A stretch of DNA of 17,500 nt from Prasinococcaceae sp. CCMP 1430 (GCA_013416795.1 RQSC01001312.1:1-17500), one strand, 5' to 3'. Shown: positions 6,807-15,019, counted from the first letter of the stretch. Translations and numbers: made by a program. The notes: a model not told the origin generated them from the sequence alone.

Positions 6807-7704
6807 GTTTTCGTGTGGCACAGCTAGACTCCTCTCGCGCTTGCATGCACGACACGGTGGTCAAGCGAGCGCTCTGGTGCACCTGCCTGCGCTCGGGCGG
6901 TGTGCAAGCGCGCACGCGAGCGGACTCNTGCGCTGGTACGCCGCCGGCGAGGGCGCCGAGGGCGCGGCCAAGGCCGGGGCGGCCAAGGCCGGCGCGGAAG
7001 CGGGCGCGGAAGCGGGAGCCTCGGCGAGCAGCGGCCTCTTCGCTGCAGGCTACGGCAAGCCCATGACCTGGCGCGTCGCCGGCGCGACGCTCGTCACCGG
7101 TGCGGCGCTGACCGCTGCGTACTTCTACGAGAAGGAGAGGCGCTTCAAGGAGATCCTCGCGTCCAAGACCGCGACGGCCGGCGAGGCCGCCATCGGCGGG
7201 CCGTTCTCGCTGCGCGAATCGGTGAGCGGCAAGGCGTACACGGACAAGGACCTCATAGGCAAGTGGACGCTGCTGTACTTCGGCTTCACCGCCTGCCCCG
7301 ACGTCTGCCCCGAGGAGATGGAGAAGCTGGCCGAGGCGATCGACATGATCGAGAAGGTCGCCGGCGAGGGCGCGATCAACCCGGTCTTCATATCCATCGA
7401 CCCCGAGCGCGACAGCCTTGAGGAGGTGCGCGAATACGTCAAGAAGTTTCACAAGCGCATGGTGGGCCTGACCGGCAGCGTCAAGCAGTGCAATGCCGCC
7501 GCGCGCTCGTACCGTGTGTACCACCACAAGACCTCGGAGGACGCCGACTACCTCGTCGACCACTCGATCATCCACTACTTGGTGGGACCCGACGGCAAGT
7601 TCCGCAAGTTCTTCCTCAAGAGTGACGAAGCTAAGACGATTGCCAGCGGCGTGCTCAACCTCATGGCTGACGAGTTCAAGGCCGAGCGCGCTCAGAAGGG
7701 ATAG
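6805..7704 (+). CDS. SCO1: SCO1/SCO2 family copper chaperone for cytochrome c oxidase, mitochondrial
   Basis: A single-exon gene of 299 residues. The chosen ATG gives an arginine-rich presequence (MFSCGTARLLSRLHARHGGQ), typical of mitochondrial import. An Ala/Gly-rich spacer and one membrane segment (about 89-108, WRVAGATLVTGAALTAAYFY) precede a thioredoxin-like domain facing the intermembrane space. Copper ligands are visible: CPDVC (Cys164, Cys168) and the distal His253 in LVDHSIIHYLVGPDGKF. FISIDPERDS and the FGFTACP core are family hallmarks. SCO proteins deliver copper to the CuA site of COX2. One ambiguous base (6928) falls in a presequence codon (ntg) and does not affect the domain. 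Earlier in-frame ATGs at 6760-6790 are less presequence-like. The gene lies head-to-head with KAP. Confidence 0.95.
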   Translation: MFSCGTARLLSRLHARHGGQASALVHLPALGRCASAHASGLXRWYAAGEGAEGAAKAGAAKAGAEAGAEAGASASSGLFAAGYGKPMTWRVAGATLVTGAALTAAYFYEKERRFKEILASKTATAGEAAIGGPFSLRESVSGKAYTDKDLIGKWTLLYFGFTACPDVCPEEMEKLAEAIDMIEKVAGEGAINPVFISIDPERDSLEEVREYVKKFHKRMVGLTGSVKQCNAAARSYRVYHHKTSEDADYLVDHSIIHYLVGPDGKFRKFFLKSDEAKTIASGVLNLMADEFKAERAQKG

Positions 7705-7894
7705 GGGGTGACAGGCCTGTGAGCTCGCAGTCGTCCTGCCCAGACAGCGGGCGGGCTCTGCGCGGCCGTCGCGGCACCTCCGCGCACACAACTCGAGCGA
7801 CTCCGGGGCCGCCATTCTTTCTGGCGCGACTACGCGCCGTGTTTTCATTTTTGGTCCACAAGCGGGGCGGGACCAGCCAGCGCTGCGGCGGTGT

Positions 7895-7899
7895 TGTAA
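7895..7899 (+). terminator. TGTAA element downstream of SCO1
   Basis: TGTAA lies about 190 bases after the SCO1 stop. TGTAA is the known polyadenylation signal of many green algae. Use here is inferred from position. Confidence 0.4.
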
Positions 7900-8040
7900 G
7901 CATTGCCCTTGCCTGCAAGGCAGCGGTGCCCTGTGCTTGTACCCCCAGCAGGCACGCGCACGCGCGCAGGCGCGCGCACGCGCGTTGCGTTCCCACGGCC
8001 GCGCGCGCGGGGAACATGTCTAAGGACTCGGCTGGTGGTA

Positions 8041-8045
8041 TTACA
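8041..8045 (-). terminator. TGTAA element downstream of cystathionine beta-lyase
   Basis: On the minus strand TGTAA begins four bases after the TAG stop. The green-algal TGTAA signal is a plausible reading, although this is unusually close to the stop. Confidence 0.35.
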
Positions 8046-8049
8046 TGGT

Positions 8050-9234
8050 CTAGGCGCCGAATGCGGCGTCGAGGTCCGCAATGAGGTCTTCGATGTCCTC
8101 GATGCCGGCAGAGATGCGCACGAGGTCGTCGGGAAGGCCGCGCGCCGCGCGCACCTCGGCGGGGATGCTCGCGTGCGACATGAAGCACGGCAGCGAGATG
8201 AGGCTGTTGGTCGAGCCGAAGCTGACGGTGATCTTGAACAGCTTGGTCTCCTCGACGATGCGCCGCGACAGCTCAAGGTCGCCCGTCTCGAAGGACAGCA
8301 GCGAGCCGCCCAGCTTCGCCTGCGAGTCGTGCACGTCAGCGAACGGGTGGCCGGGCAGGCCGGGGTAGTTCAGCTTGGTGACCTTTGGGTGCGCGGCGAG
8401 CCACTCGGCGAGCTTCGCGCAGTTCTCCACCTGCCTCTCCATGCGCAGCCCCATGGTCTTGAGCCCTCGCGCCGCCAGCCAGCACTCGAAGGGGGCCATG
8501 CCGCTGCCCTCGGCGTTCTGGAAGAAATACACGCGCTTGGCGAGCTCCTCGCCCTTGATCGCCAGCAGCCCGCCCGTCACGTCCGAGTGTCCCGCCACGA
8601 ACTTGGTGGCCGAGGTCATGGAGATGTCGGCGCCAAGCTCGAGCGGCCGCTGGTAGAGGCAGGTCATGATGGAGTTGTCGACGCACACGAGCGCGCCGAC
8701 CTCCTTGGCCATGGCCGCGATGGCCGCGATGTCGGTCACCTGCATGCGCGGGTTGGTGGGGCTCTCGAGCATCACCATGGTCGTCCCCGGCGTCTGGATC
8801 GCCGCGCGCGTGGCCTCGAGGTCGGTGTGGTCCACGTTGGTCACGCGCAGGCCCGCGGCCGGCGCGCACTGCGCCAGGAGGCGCGAGGTGCCGCCGTAGA
8901 GGTCATCGCCGGCCACGACGTGGTCGCCCGCCTTGCAGAGCCTCGTGACCACGGCGAGCGCGGCCATGCCCGAGTTGAACGCGAACGCGGCGTCCGCGCC
9001 CTCGAGGTCCGCCCACTGCGTCTGCAGCAGGTCGCGCGTCGGGTTGCCCGAGCGCGTGTAGTCGTAGGGCCCGTTGGAGACGGCGTCGGGCTGCCCGAAG
9101 GTGGCCGTCTGGTAGAGCGGCGGGGCGCTCGCGTTGAAGGGATCCTCGGGCTTGAAGCCGTGGGCCAGGCGCGTCGACAGGCCGTACTCGCGCTCGCCGC
9201 CGCCGCCCTCCCCCGCGCGCGCCGCCGCGCGCAA
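8050..9234 (-). CDS. metC: Cystathionine beta-lyase (PLP-dependent, plastid methionine synthesis), transit peptide not resolved
   Basis: The 394-residue open frame begins at a TTG, so the true N-terminus, probably a plastid transit peptide, is in an unrecognised upstream exon. The mature enzyme is complete: YGLSTRLAHGF, PLYQTATFGQP, YDYTRSGNPTRD, FNSGMAAL, DDLYGG, LESPTNPRMQV, VDNSIM, and the PLP-binding lysine in SATKFVAGHSDVTGG (about residue 211). The C-terminus (FGSTNSLISLPCFMSHASIP, DLVRISAGIEDIEDL) is nearly that of plant cystathionine beta-lyase, which favours CBL over cystathionine gamma-synthase. The enzyme cleaves cystathionine to homocysteine, pyruvate and ammonia. It is divergent from the gene at 9381, with only about 150 bases between them. 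Confidence 0.9.
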   Translation of the reverse strand: MRAAARAGEGGGGEREYGLSTRLAHGFKPEDPFNASAPPLYQTATFGQPDAVSNGPYDYTRSGNPTRDLLQTQWADLEGADAAFAFNSGMAALAVVTRLCKAGDHVVAGDDLYGGTSRLLAQCAPAAGLRVTNVDHTDLEATRAAIQTPGTTMVMLESPTNPRMQVTDIAAIAAMAKEVGALVCVDNSIMTCLYQRPLELGADISMTSATKFVAGHSDVTGGLLAIKGEELAKRVYFFQNAEGSGMAPFECWLAARGLKTMGLRMERQVENCAKLAEWLAAHPKVTKLNYPGLPGHPFADVHDSQAKLGGSLLSFETGDLELSRRIVEETKLFKITVSFGSTNSLISLPCFMSHASIPAEVRAARGLPDDLVRISAGIEDIEDLIADLDAAFGA

Positions 9235-9380
9235 CGCCGCCGGCGCCGGCGAATGGAGGCGCGCTTCCCAACGCGGCCTCGCCCGGCGCCCTCGGGGCGG
9301 ACCTCGACACGCCCGGCGTCGAAGCGGCGCTGCGCGAGCAGGCGCGCGAGGAGCGGCGGACGCCGCTCCCCGTCTCCGAG

Positions 9381-11243
9381 ATGATCGGGGGCGTCAACCA
9401 GGCACAGAAGATCGCCGCCCTCCGCCGAGTCACCGAGGGCGAGGTGCTCATCAAGCAGGACACGAGCGGCAAGAGGTTCAAGAAGGCCTTCGGCCAGCGC
9501 TTCTTCTGCTTCGAGGCGCGGCGCCTGTGCTACGGCCGGCTCTCCAAGGTCAAGCGCGTGGACGTCGAGGGGGTGCTCATCGACGACTTCGAGCCCCCGC
9601 GCGGCTCGCGCATGGTGGCGCGCCCGCGCAGCCTGCTGGTGTTCGAGCTGGCGGACGGTGGACAGCTGCGCTGCTTGATGCCCGGCTATGCTGCGGCGAG
9701 GATGTGGGCCCTCGGCACCATCCTGTGCTTGGCCGGCGTGACGCTCCAGGACCTGGAGCGCTCGCGCGGCGGCGCCCTCTCGCCGGGCGTTAGCATCCGC
9801 GAGGAGGGCGCGGGGCGCGATTCGGACTCGACGCCCAACGGCGGCGACGCGCGCGCAGCAGCCGAGGGCGCCCGAGACGCGGCCGCGAAGCAAGGGGAGC
9901 AGCTCGAGGCGATGCCCGGGGCCGAGCAGCAGCGAGAGCATCAGCGGCACGAGCAGCCAAAGGCACCGGCGCCTCGACCCGATCTCGACGCGGACGCGCG
10001 GACGCTGCCTCCGCCGGGCTCGGCGCCGCTCGGAGACCGCACGCCCCAGGCGCCCGCCGCGCTCGGTGGCTCGCCGGTGCTACCGCACGTCCCGAGGCTC
10101 GACCTGTCGACGGCGCTTGCCCAGCCGCAGGACGACGCCAGCCCTGAGCCGGCGCCGCGCGGGGATGACGCCAGTGCCGCCAGCGACAACAGCCCAGAGA
10201 GCGCGAGCTCGGGGCCGGACGACGGCGATGCCCTTTCGCAGGACGACCTGTCGGCCTCGGCGGACGGCGACGACGAAGGCACCGCCGCGGAGGAGCTCCA
10301 GTCGCTGCGCGACCAGTGCGTGCGCGCGCGCCGCGAACGCGAGGTGGCCGAGGCTGAGGCTCGCGCGCTGCGCGCTCGCCTGGACGCGGCCGAGGGCGAG
10401 CGCGCACGCCTTCTGGCCCAGATCCGCCGCAGCGAGGAGCGATCACTGCGCCTGGACGAGACGCTCCTGTGCCGCCACGCGGCGGCCACGCGCGACGCCC
10501 TCGCGCGGGGCCGCCGCGGGGGCTCCAACGGCATCCCCGAGGGCATCGAGGCCGCCTTCCGCTGCGGCCCGCCCGCCGGGCTCGTGGATGCCGCGGACGG
10601 CGAGGCCGAGGGCATCGAAGGCTCGTCGGGCGGCGCGGGTGCCGCGGAGGTGAGCGACGCTCGGCGGGTGAGCGACGTCAGTGCCGTCAAGGACGAGGTC
10701 AGTGCGCGCCTTGAGGCCACCCTGACGTTGTGCGTCGAGATGGCGGGCCGGTGCAAGGCCGAGCTGGCCGCTCTCCGGGACGAACACGCCGAGTGGCAGA
10801 TGTCGCACGCCGCGGCCGAGGTGCGCCTGGCCGAGCTCCGCGTCGAAGCGGGCGCGTGCGAGGACAAGCTTCACGCGAGCGGCCTCGCCATCCAGGAGGA
10901 GGAACAGAAGATCAAGCAGGCTGAGGACGTGCGCTCGCAGAAGACGGAACTTCTTCACAAACTGAAGGAGCTCGAGCTCTGCGACGATGCGGACCTCGTC
11001 GAGCTGCTCTCCAAGAAGGCCGTGCAGGCGGGCCGCCTCCACGACGAGGTGGTGACCGCCAAGGACCAGCTGAAGCGCATGAAGCGCATAGCACTCGAGA
11101 TGGAGAGAGAGCTGGGAGACAAGCAGTCGGTCGTCCAGGACCACGACAAGGCGATGGACGCGCGCCAGAACGTGCACGCGCGCGCGCTCGCCGCGCACCT
11201 GGAGGCATTCGCTGCGGGCGTGGCCGAGATTGGCTCCGCGTGA
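9381..11243 (+). CDS. PH-like domain plus coiled-coil protein of unknown function
   Basis: About 620 residues from the ATG at 9381. The N-terminal 15-125 region (VTEGEVLIKQD, KKAFGQRFFCFEARRLCYG, VDVEGVLIDDFEP, RSLLVFELADGGQLRCLM, ending in a helix AAARMWALGTILC) has the strand pattern and terminal tryptophan helix of a PH-like fold. Residues about 130-300 are low-complexity, rich in Ala, Pro, Asp and Ser. Coiled coil is predicted by eye at about 303-360 and 437-595. The same frame is open upstream of the ATG (LDTPGVEAALREQAREERR...) without another ATG, so an earlier exon may exist. PH domains bind phosphoinositides or proteins, so a membrane-associated scaffold is possible. I do not recognise an orthologue. 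Confidence 0.75.
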   Translation: MIGGVNQAQKIAALRRVTEGEVLIKQDTSGKRFKKAFGQRFFCFEARRLCYGRLSKVKRVDVEGVLIDDFEPPRGSRMVARPRSLLVFELADGGQLRCLMPGYAAARMWALGTILCLAGVTLQDLERSRGGALSPGVSIREEGAGRDSDSTPNGGDARAAAEGARDAAAKQGEQLEAMPGAEQQREHQRHEQPKAPAPRPDLDADARTLPPPGSAPLGDRTPQAPAALGGSPVLPHVPRLDLSTALAQPQDDASPEPAPRGDDASAASDNSPESASSGPDDGDALSQDDLSASADGDDEGTAAEELQSLRDQCVRARREREVAEAEARALRARLDAAEGERARLLAQIRRSEERSLRLDETLLCRHAAATRDALARGRRGGSNGIPEGIEAAFRCGPPAGLVDAADGEAEGIEGSSGGAGAAEVSDARRVSDVSAVKDEVSARLEATLTLCVEMAGRCKAELAALRDEHAEWQMSHAAAEVRLAELRVEAGACEDKLHASGLAIQEEEQKIKQAEDVRSQKTELLHKLKELELCDDADLVELLSKKAVQAGRLHDEVVTAKDQLKRMKRIALEMERELGDKQSVVQDHDKAMDARQNVHARALAAHLEAFAAGVAEIGSA

Positions 11244-11383
11244 AGGAGCCCCGGAAGGATTGTGAGGACAGTCGGGCGCCTTGTTGGCCGAAGCGTATGC
11301 CCGGTGGAGTGCGCCTCCCGCGCGTGCGCGCGCTGGCACCGCGCAGGGCGCCGCCGCCACCGCCGCGCATAACTCATCATCCC
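11244..11383 (+). other. Short spacer between the PH/coiled-coil gene and ASA
   Basis: 140 bases separate two genes in the same orientation. They presumably contain a 3' end and the ASA promoter/5' UTR. I see no TGTAA or GTAAC element and no TATA-like sequence. Confidence 0.35.
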
Positions 11384-13369
11384 ATGTTGCTTCTCCTCCG
11401 CGGGCCCCGCTGCTGCTCGCGGCGCGCGCGGCGCTGGCGCATCGCACTGCGCCCACTCGAGCAGCTCGGAGAGCCCGAAGGAGCGGCGCGCGGCGCGCTC
11501 GCGTCTCCCCGCGCACCCTCCCCTCCAACGTCCCCCCGCCCCACCCTCAGCACCGGCCACCACATCGCGGCCGAGGAGCTATGGCGAGTTGCGCCTGGAG
11601 GCGGGCCCCGCCGTATTCGTGCACTCCGGCGGGCCGGCGCGGATCTGCGCGATTTCCGGGAGGCGGTGGCCGACGGCGCCACCGCCGTGCCCGTGTACGC
11701 GCGCGTCTTCTCGGACCACCTCACGCCCGTGCTCGCCTACCGCTGCCTCGTGCGCAACGACGACCGCGAGGCGCCCAGCTTCCTGCTCGAGTCGGTCGTC
11801 GGCGGCGACACCGCGGGGAGGTTCTCCTTCGTGGGCGCGCACCCTGCCATCGAGGTGGTCGCCAAGGAGGACGAGGTGCGCGAGCGTCCCCGCGCCGGAG
11901 CGCGCGCGGCGCACGCGCTCTATCTCTCCTCGAGCGCACTCGCTGACACCCGCCCGCTCGCACGCGCGCCCTGCCCTCACGCGCTCGCACGCGCGCCCTC
12001 GCAGGTGGTCGTCCTGAACAACGAGACCGGCGAGCGCACCGTCACCCGCGAGGCGAACCCCATCGATGTGCCCGCGCGGCTGTCGCGCGGCTACGTGGCG
12101 CACGCCGCCGAGGGCCTGCCGCCGTGCTTCTGCGGCGGCTGGGTGGGCTACACCGGCTACGACGCGGTGCGCTACACCGAGCCGAGCAAGCTGCCCTTTT
12201 CGGCCGCGCCGCCGGACGACCGCGGCCTCCCCGACATCCACCTGGGGCTGTACAAGGACGTGCTCGTCTTCGACAACGCGCAGAAGGTGGCCTACGCCGT
12301 GCACTGGGTCTTCATGGAGGACTTCGACTCCGCCGACGAGGCGTTCGAGAGCGGCATGGAGAATTTGAACAAGCTGGTGGAGCAGGTGTCGCCGCAGGCG
12401 GCGCCCGAGCTGCCCACGGGGCGCGTGGGGCTCTCCACCGCCAGCTTCAGCTCGGCGCCGCTGCGGTCCAACATGAGCAGGGAGGGCTTCCTGGACGCCA
12501 TCGCGCGCGTCAAGGAGTACATCCTCTCGGGGGACGCCTTCCAGATCGTGCTGAGCCACCGCTTCGAGCGACGCACGTACGCTGACCCCTTCGAGATCTA
12601 CCGCTCGCTGCGCGTTGTCAACCCGTCGCCGTACATGATCTACCTGCAGGCGCGCGGCGCCATCATGGTGGCGAGCTCGCCGGAGATCCTCTGCCGCGTG
12701 GCGCCCGACCCGGAGACGGGGCGGCCGCAGGTGGTCAACCGGCCGCTGGCGGGCACGCGGCGGCGCGGCAAAACGGCGGAGGAGGACGCGGCCACCGAGG
12801 CGGAGCTGCTGGCGGACGAGAAGGAGGTGGCCGAACACACCATGCTGGTGGACCTGGGGCGCAACGACGTGGGGCGCGTCGCCGAGCACGGCAGCGTGGT
12901 GGTGGAGCGGCTGATGAACGTGGAGCGCTACTCGCACGTGATGCACATCTCCAGCACGGTGACGGGCCTCCTCAAGGCGGGCGTGGACGCGTGGGCGGCG
13001 CTGCAGGCGGCGCTGCCCGCGGGCACCATCAGCGGCGCCCCCAAGGTGCGCGCCATGCAGATCATCGATGAGCTGGAGGTGTCGCGGCGCGGTCCGTACG
13101 GCGGCGGCATCGGCCTGGCGGGCTTCAACGGCTCGATGGACATGGCGCTCGCGCTGCGCACCATGGTCATCCCCACCGCCAACCGGGACACGCTGTACGA
13201 CTACGGCACGCCCAACCCGCGGCGCGAGTGGCTGGTGCACCTACAGGCGGGCGCGGGCGTGGTGGCCGACAGCGTGCCAGAGGCCGAGTACGAGGAGACG
13301 GTCAACAAGAGCGGCGCGCTCAGCCGCGCCATCGACCTCGCCGAGGCCGCATTCGTCGACGGCGAGTAA
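11384..13369 (+). CDS. TRPE: Anthranilate synthase component I (alpha), plastid type
   Basis: Proposed exons are 11384-11875 and 12005-13369, about 618 residues, the normal plant size. The ATG at 11384 gives an Arg/Leu/Ser/Pro-rich leader suitable as a plastid transit peptide, but the start is provisional. The enzyme is evident from YARVFSDHLTPVLAYRCLV, DDREAPSFLLESVVGG (the LLES region used in tryptophan feedback binding), FCGGWVGYTGYDAVRY, LSHRFERRTYADPFEIYRSL, NPSPYMIYL, LAGTRRRGKT, LVDLGRNDVGRV, HVMHISSTVTG, GTISGAPKVRAMQIIDELE and the C-terminal LQAGAGVVADSVPEAEYEET. It converts chorismate and glutamine-derived ammonia to anthranilate, the first committed step of tryptophan synthesis. 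The glutamine amidotransferase subunit is not fused and not in the window. Retained feedback-site motifs suggest normal tryptophan inhibition. Confidence 0.95.
   Translation: MLLLLRGPRCCSRRARRWRIALRPLEQLGEPEGAARGALASPRAPSPPTSPRPTLSTGHHIAAEELWRVAPGGGPRRIRALRRAGADLRDFREAVADGATAVPVYARVFSDHLTPVLAYRCLVRNDDREAPSFLLESVVGGDTAGRFSFVGAHPAIEVVAKEDEVRERPRAGARAAHALYLSSSALADTRPLARAPCPHALARAPSQVVVLNNETGERTVTREANPIDVPARLSRGYVAHAAEGLPPCFCGGWVGYTGYDAVRYTEPSKLPFSAAPPDDRGLPDIHLGLYKDVLVFDNAQKVAYAVHWVFMEDFDSADEAFESGMENLNKLVEQVSPQAAPELPTGRVGLSTASFSSAPLRSNMSREGFLDAIARVKEYILSGDAFQIVLSHRFERRTYADPFEIYRSLRVVNPSPYMIYLQARGAIMVASSPEILCRVAPDPETGRPQVVNRPLAGTRRRGKTAEEDAATEAELLADEKEVAEHTMLVDLGRNDVGRVAEHGSVVVERLMNVERYSHVMHISSTVTGLLKAGVDAWAALQAALPAGTISGAPKVRAMQIIDELEVSRRGPYGGGIGLAGFNGSMDMALALRTMVIPTANRDTLYDYGTPNPRREWLVHLQAGAGVVADSVPEAEYEETVNKSGALSRAIDLAEAAFVDGE
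11876..12004 (+). other. Predicted 129-nt in-frame intron in ASA
   Basis: It starts GTGCGCGAGCG after GACGAG and ends CCCTCGCAG before GTGGTCGTC. It is a stop-free multiple of three (43 codons, Arg/Ala/Ser-rich). Removal joins IEVVAKEDE to VVVLNNETGER, a better fit to plant anthranilate synthases, which have no insert of this size here. Confidence 0.78.
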
Positions 13370-13438
13370 CATCGATCTGTGTGTGCCGCGCGTTCGTGTA
13401 CGCGATAGTTACGTCGGCCGCAGCGTGCGGCCCCTTCC
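13370..13438. other. 69-bp space between convergent stops
   Basis: The ASA stop and the stop of the small coiled-coil gene are only 69 bases apart, so their 3' UTRs probably overlap. A minus-strand CGTAACTA lies at about 13413-13406. A GTAAC overlapping the ASA stop codon itself lies at about 13366. Confidence 0.4.
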
Positions 13439-14277
13439 TCACGCCGGCGCGCCGCCGTCCGAAGCGGCCGCGTCGCCGGAGGTGACGGCTCCCTGTGCCA
13501 GCGCGCGAGCTTCCCGTCAGAGAGCTTGCTCACGCGCGTGTGTGTATGCGCGTGGGTCTGCATGCGTGTGCGTGTGCTCGTGTGAGACGCGCACGCACCT
13601 CAATTGGCTCCTCGTTGGCCAGCGCCGCTGTGGCCTCGAGCTGCTGCCTGAGCGTAGTGCGCAGGTCCTGGAACTCCGTGCGTAGCTGCTCGACCTCGGC
13701 GTTGAGCGTCGTGCGCAGCTCGCCGAGCTCGGAGCGGTACGTGCGGACCTGTGTGTGCAAGAGTGGTCAGCGCATGCGAGCACGCGCTGTCGTGCACGCA
13801 CGCGCGGGCCTGCATTCGAATGCTCGCTCGAGCACGGCCTCTCTTGAGAGCGCACCTGCGTGTCGAGCTTCCCGCGCCAATCGGCAAGGTCCTTCTTGAG
13901 CGTGTTGACGCGCCCGAGGAGCTCGTTGCGGCTCTCCTGCAGCTCGGCGAGCTGCGCTGTCTCCGCTTGGAACTTGTCCGCGCCGGCCTGCACTCGTGCG
14001 CGCATGCGCACAAAGGCCCAGGCGCGCGTGCGCGCGCGCGTCCGAGCGTGCGCGCGCGCGTGTGTGCGAGCGTGAGTTAGTCCAAGTGACGTCGTGCGTC
14101 TGCGCGCGGCGCGAGCTGCGCGGGCACTCGCGCTTTCTCTGAGGACTTTCCGAGCCGAGCCTGCGCCTGCGCCCGTGTCGACGCGCACGAATGAGAGCGT
14201 GCGCTCGCGCGCGACCGCGCACGCACCTCGAGCGCCTCGGGCATGCCGCCGCCCTCGGTCGCCGGCTGCAGCGCCAT
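13439..14277 (-). CDS. Small four-exon coiled-coil protein, 128 residues, unknown function
   Basis: Exons 14277-14227, 13987-13856, 13748-13599 and 13492-13439 join in phase 0 at every junction, with GTGCG donors and CAG acceptors. The start is MALQPATEGGGMPEALE. The core is two exons of continuous heptads: DKFQAETAQLAELQESRNEL then GRVNTLKKDLADWRGKLDTQ, followed by VRTYRSELGELRTTLNAEVE, QLRTEFQDLRTTLRQQLEAT and AALANEEPIE. The tail is GAVTSGDAAASDGGAPA. It has no signal peptide or membrane segment. A conserved-looking W-R-GKLDTQ-R-YR-ELG-LRTTLN block argues for a real gene. No single reading frame shows it whole. The role is unknown; a structural or adaptor protein forming a dimeric coiled coil is likely. 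Confidence 0.72.
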
Positions 14278-14674
14278 CGCGCCGCCGACGCCGCCGACGC
14301 TCGGACACGCTTTGCGACGCGGCGCGCCCCGCCCGCGCGCGGAGTGGCGCCTTTCGCCACCTCGCCACGCAATCCACGGCACGCGCGCCTCCCACGAGCA
14401 CACAGGCGACGCACCAGCCCCCGCCCACCCCCGCGAGCACGCACGTACGTACGCGCGCGGGCGCGCCAGCGGGCGCGCGCGCGCGGGGGAACGCGAACGC
14501 CCCCGCCCGCGCGCCGAAATGGACCATTTCCGCGAATTGCTTTCGAATAATACCGTTACGCGCTCACGTTTTTTCATATTTGAATTTTCGCGGGAGCCCA
14601 ATTTTCGTCTGCGGCGCTTTTTTCCGGCGGGGCGTTTTCGGACGGCTTTAGCCGAAGCCGAAGCCGCATCGAGG

Positions 14675-14939
14675 GATCCCGGAATGGGCCGGGTCACACC
14701 TGGTTCAACTCGGGGCTTCACCCCATCGACACCCGCTCCATCCCCGGGTGTGTCGACGCCCCTCGGGGGTTTGACCCCGGGCACGCGGCTCGAAAGGGCG
14801 CGCGACATCCAAAACGGCGAACCCGGGATGAGCCGGTCGACACCCGGTTCAATTCATCCATCCCGTCATCGAACCGCTCCCTACCCGGGTGTGTCGATGC
14901 CCCTAGGGGGTTTGACCCAGGGCACGCGGCTCGAATCCC
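14675..14939 (+). repeat. Two-copy tandem repeat, about 120 bp each, period 144 bp
   Basis: Copies run about 14675-14794 and 14819-14939. Shared landmarks in the same order are GATCCCGG or GAACCCGG, TGGTTCAACT or CGGTTCAATT, CGGGTGTGTCGAYGCCCCT, GGGGGTTTGACCC and GGGCACGCGGCTCGAA. Within each copy a GTCGACACCCG-like arm is followed by CGGGTGTGTCGA, an imperfect inverted repeat able to form a hairpin. Copies are roughly four-fifths identical by eye. Confidence 0.75.
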
Positions 14940-14940
14940 A

Positions 14941-15019
14941 ATCAAAATCAAAATCAAAATCAAAATCAAATTCGGGGAGTTTCGAATCGAAAAGAAAACC
15001 CTTAAAATCAAAATCAAAA
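14941..15019 (+). repeat. ATCAAA microsatellite, interrupted
   Basis: Five perfect ATCAAA units occupy 14941-14970 directly after the second tandem copy. A second short block with the same unit lies near 15003-15019. Placed 3' of a structured repeat unit, it resembles the short-repeat tail of a non-LTR element, but it may be simple slippage. Confidence 0.75.

Larger units (their letters stand above)
7705..8049. other. Convergent intergenic stretch between SCO1 and cystathionine beta-lyase
   Basis: No coding segment is visible. It contains a TGTAA at 7895-7899 on the plus strand and one at 8045-8041 on the minus strand, which suit the 3' ends of the two converging genes. A small T-rich patch lies near 7841-7855 and a CG-alternating tract near 7955-8010. 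Confidence 0.5.

Noticed and set aside
7903-9384. 493-residue open frame on the plus strand
   Set aside because: It is the exact antisense of cystathionine beta-lyase. High GC removes stops, and the translation is His/Arg/Ala low complexity with no domain.
11579-13240. 553-residue minus-strand open frame
   Set aside because: Antisense shadow of anthranilate synthase, rich in His, Arg and Val with no recognisable motif.
13517-14527. 336-residue minus-strand frame
   Set aside because: It only partly overlaps the true coding exons and reads through introns. The four-exon phase-0 model explains the conserved heptads better.
14700-14940. tRNA gene
   Set aside because: B-box-like GGTTCAA(C/T)TC occurs, but there is no cloverleaf, A box or anticodon arm.
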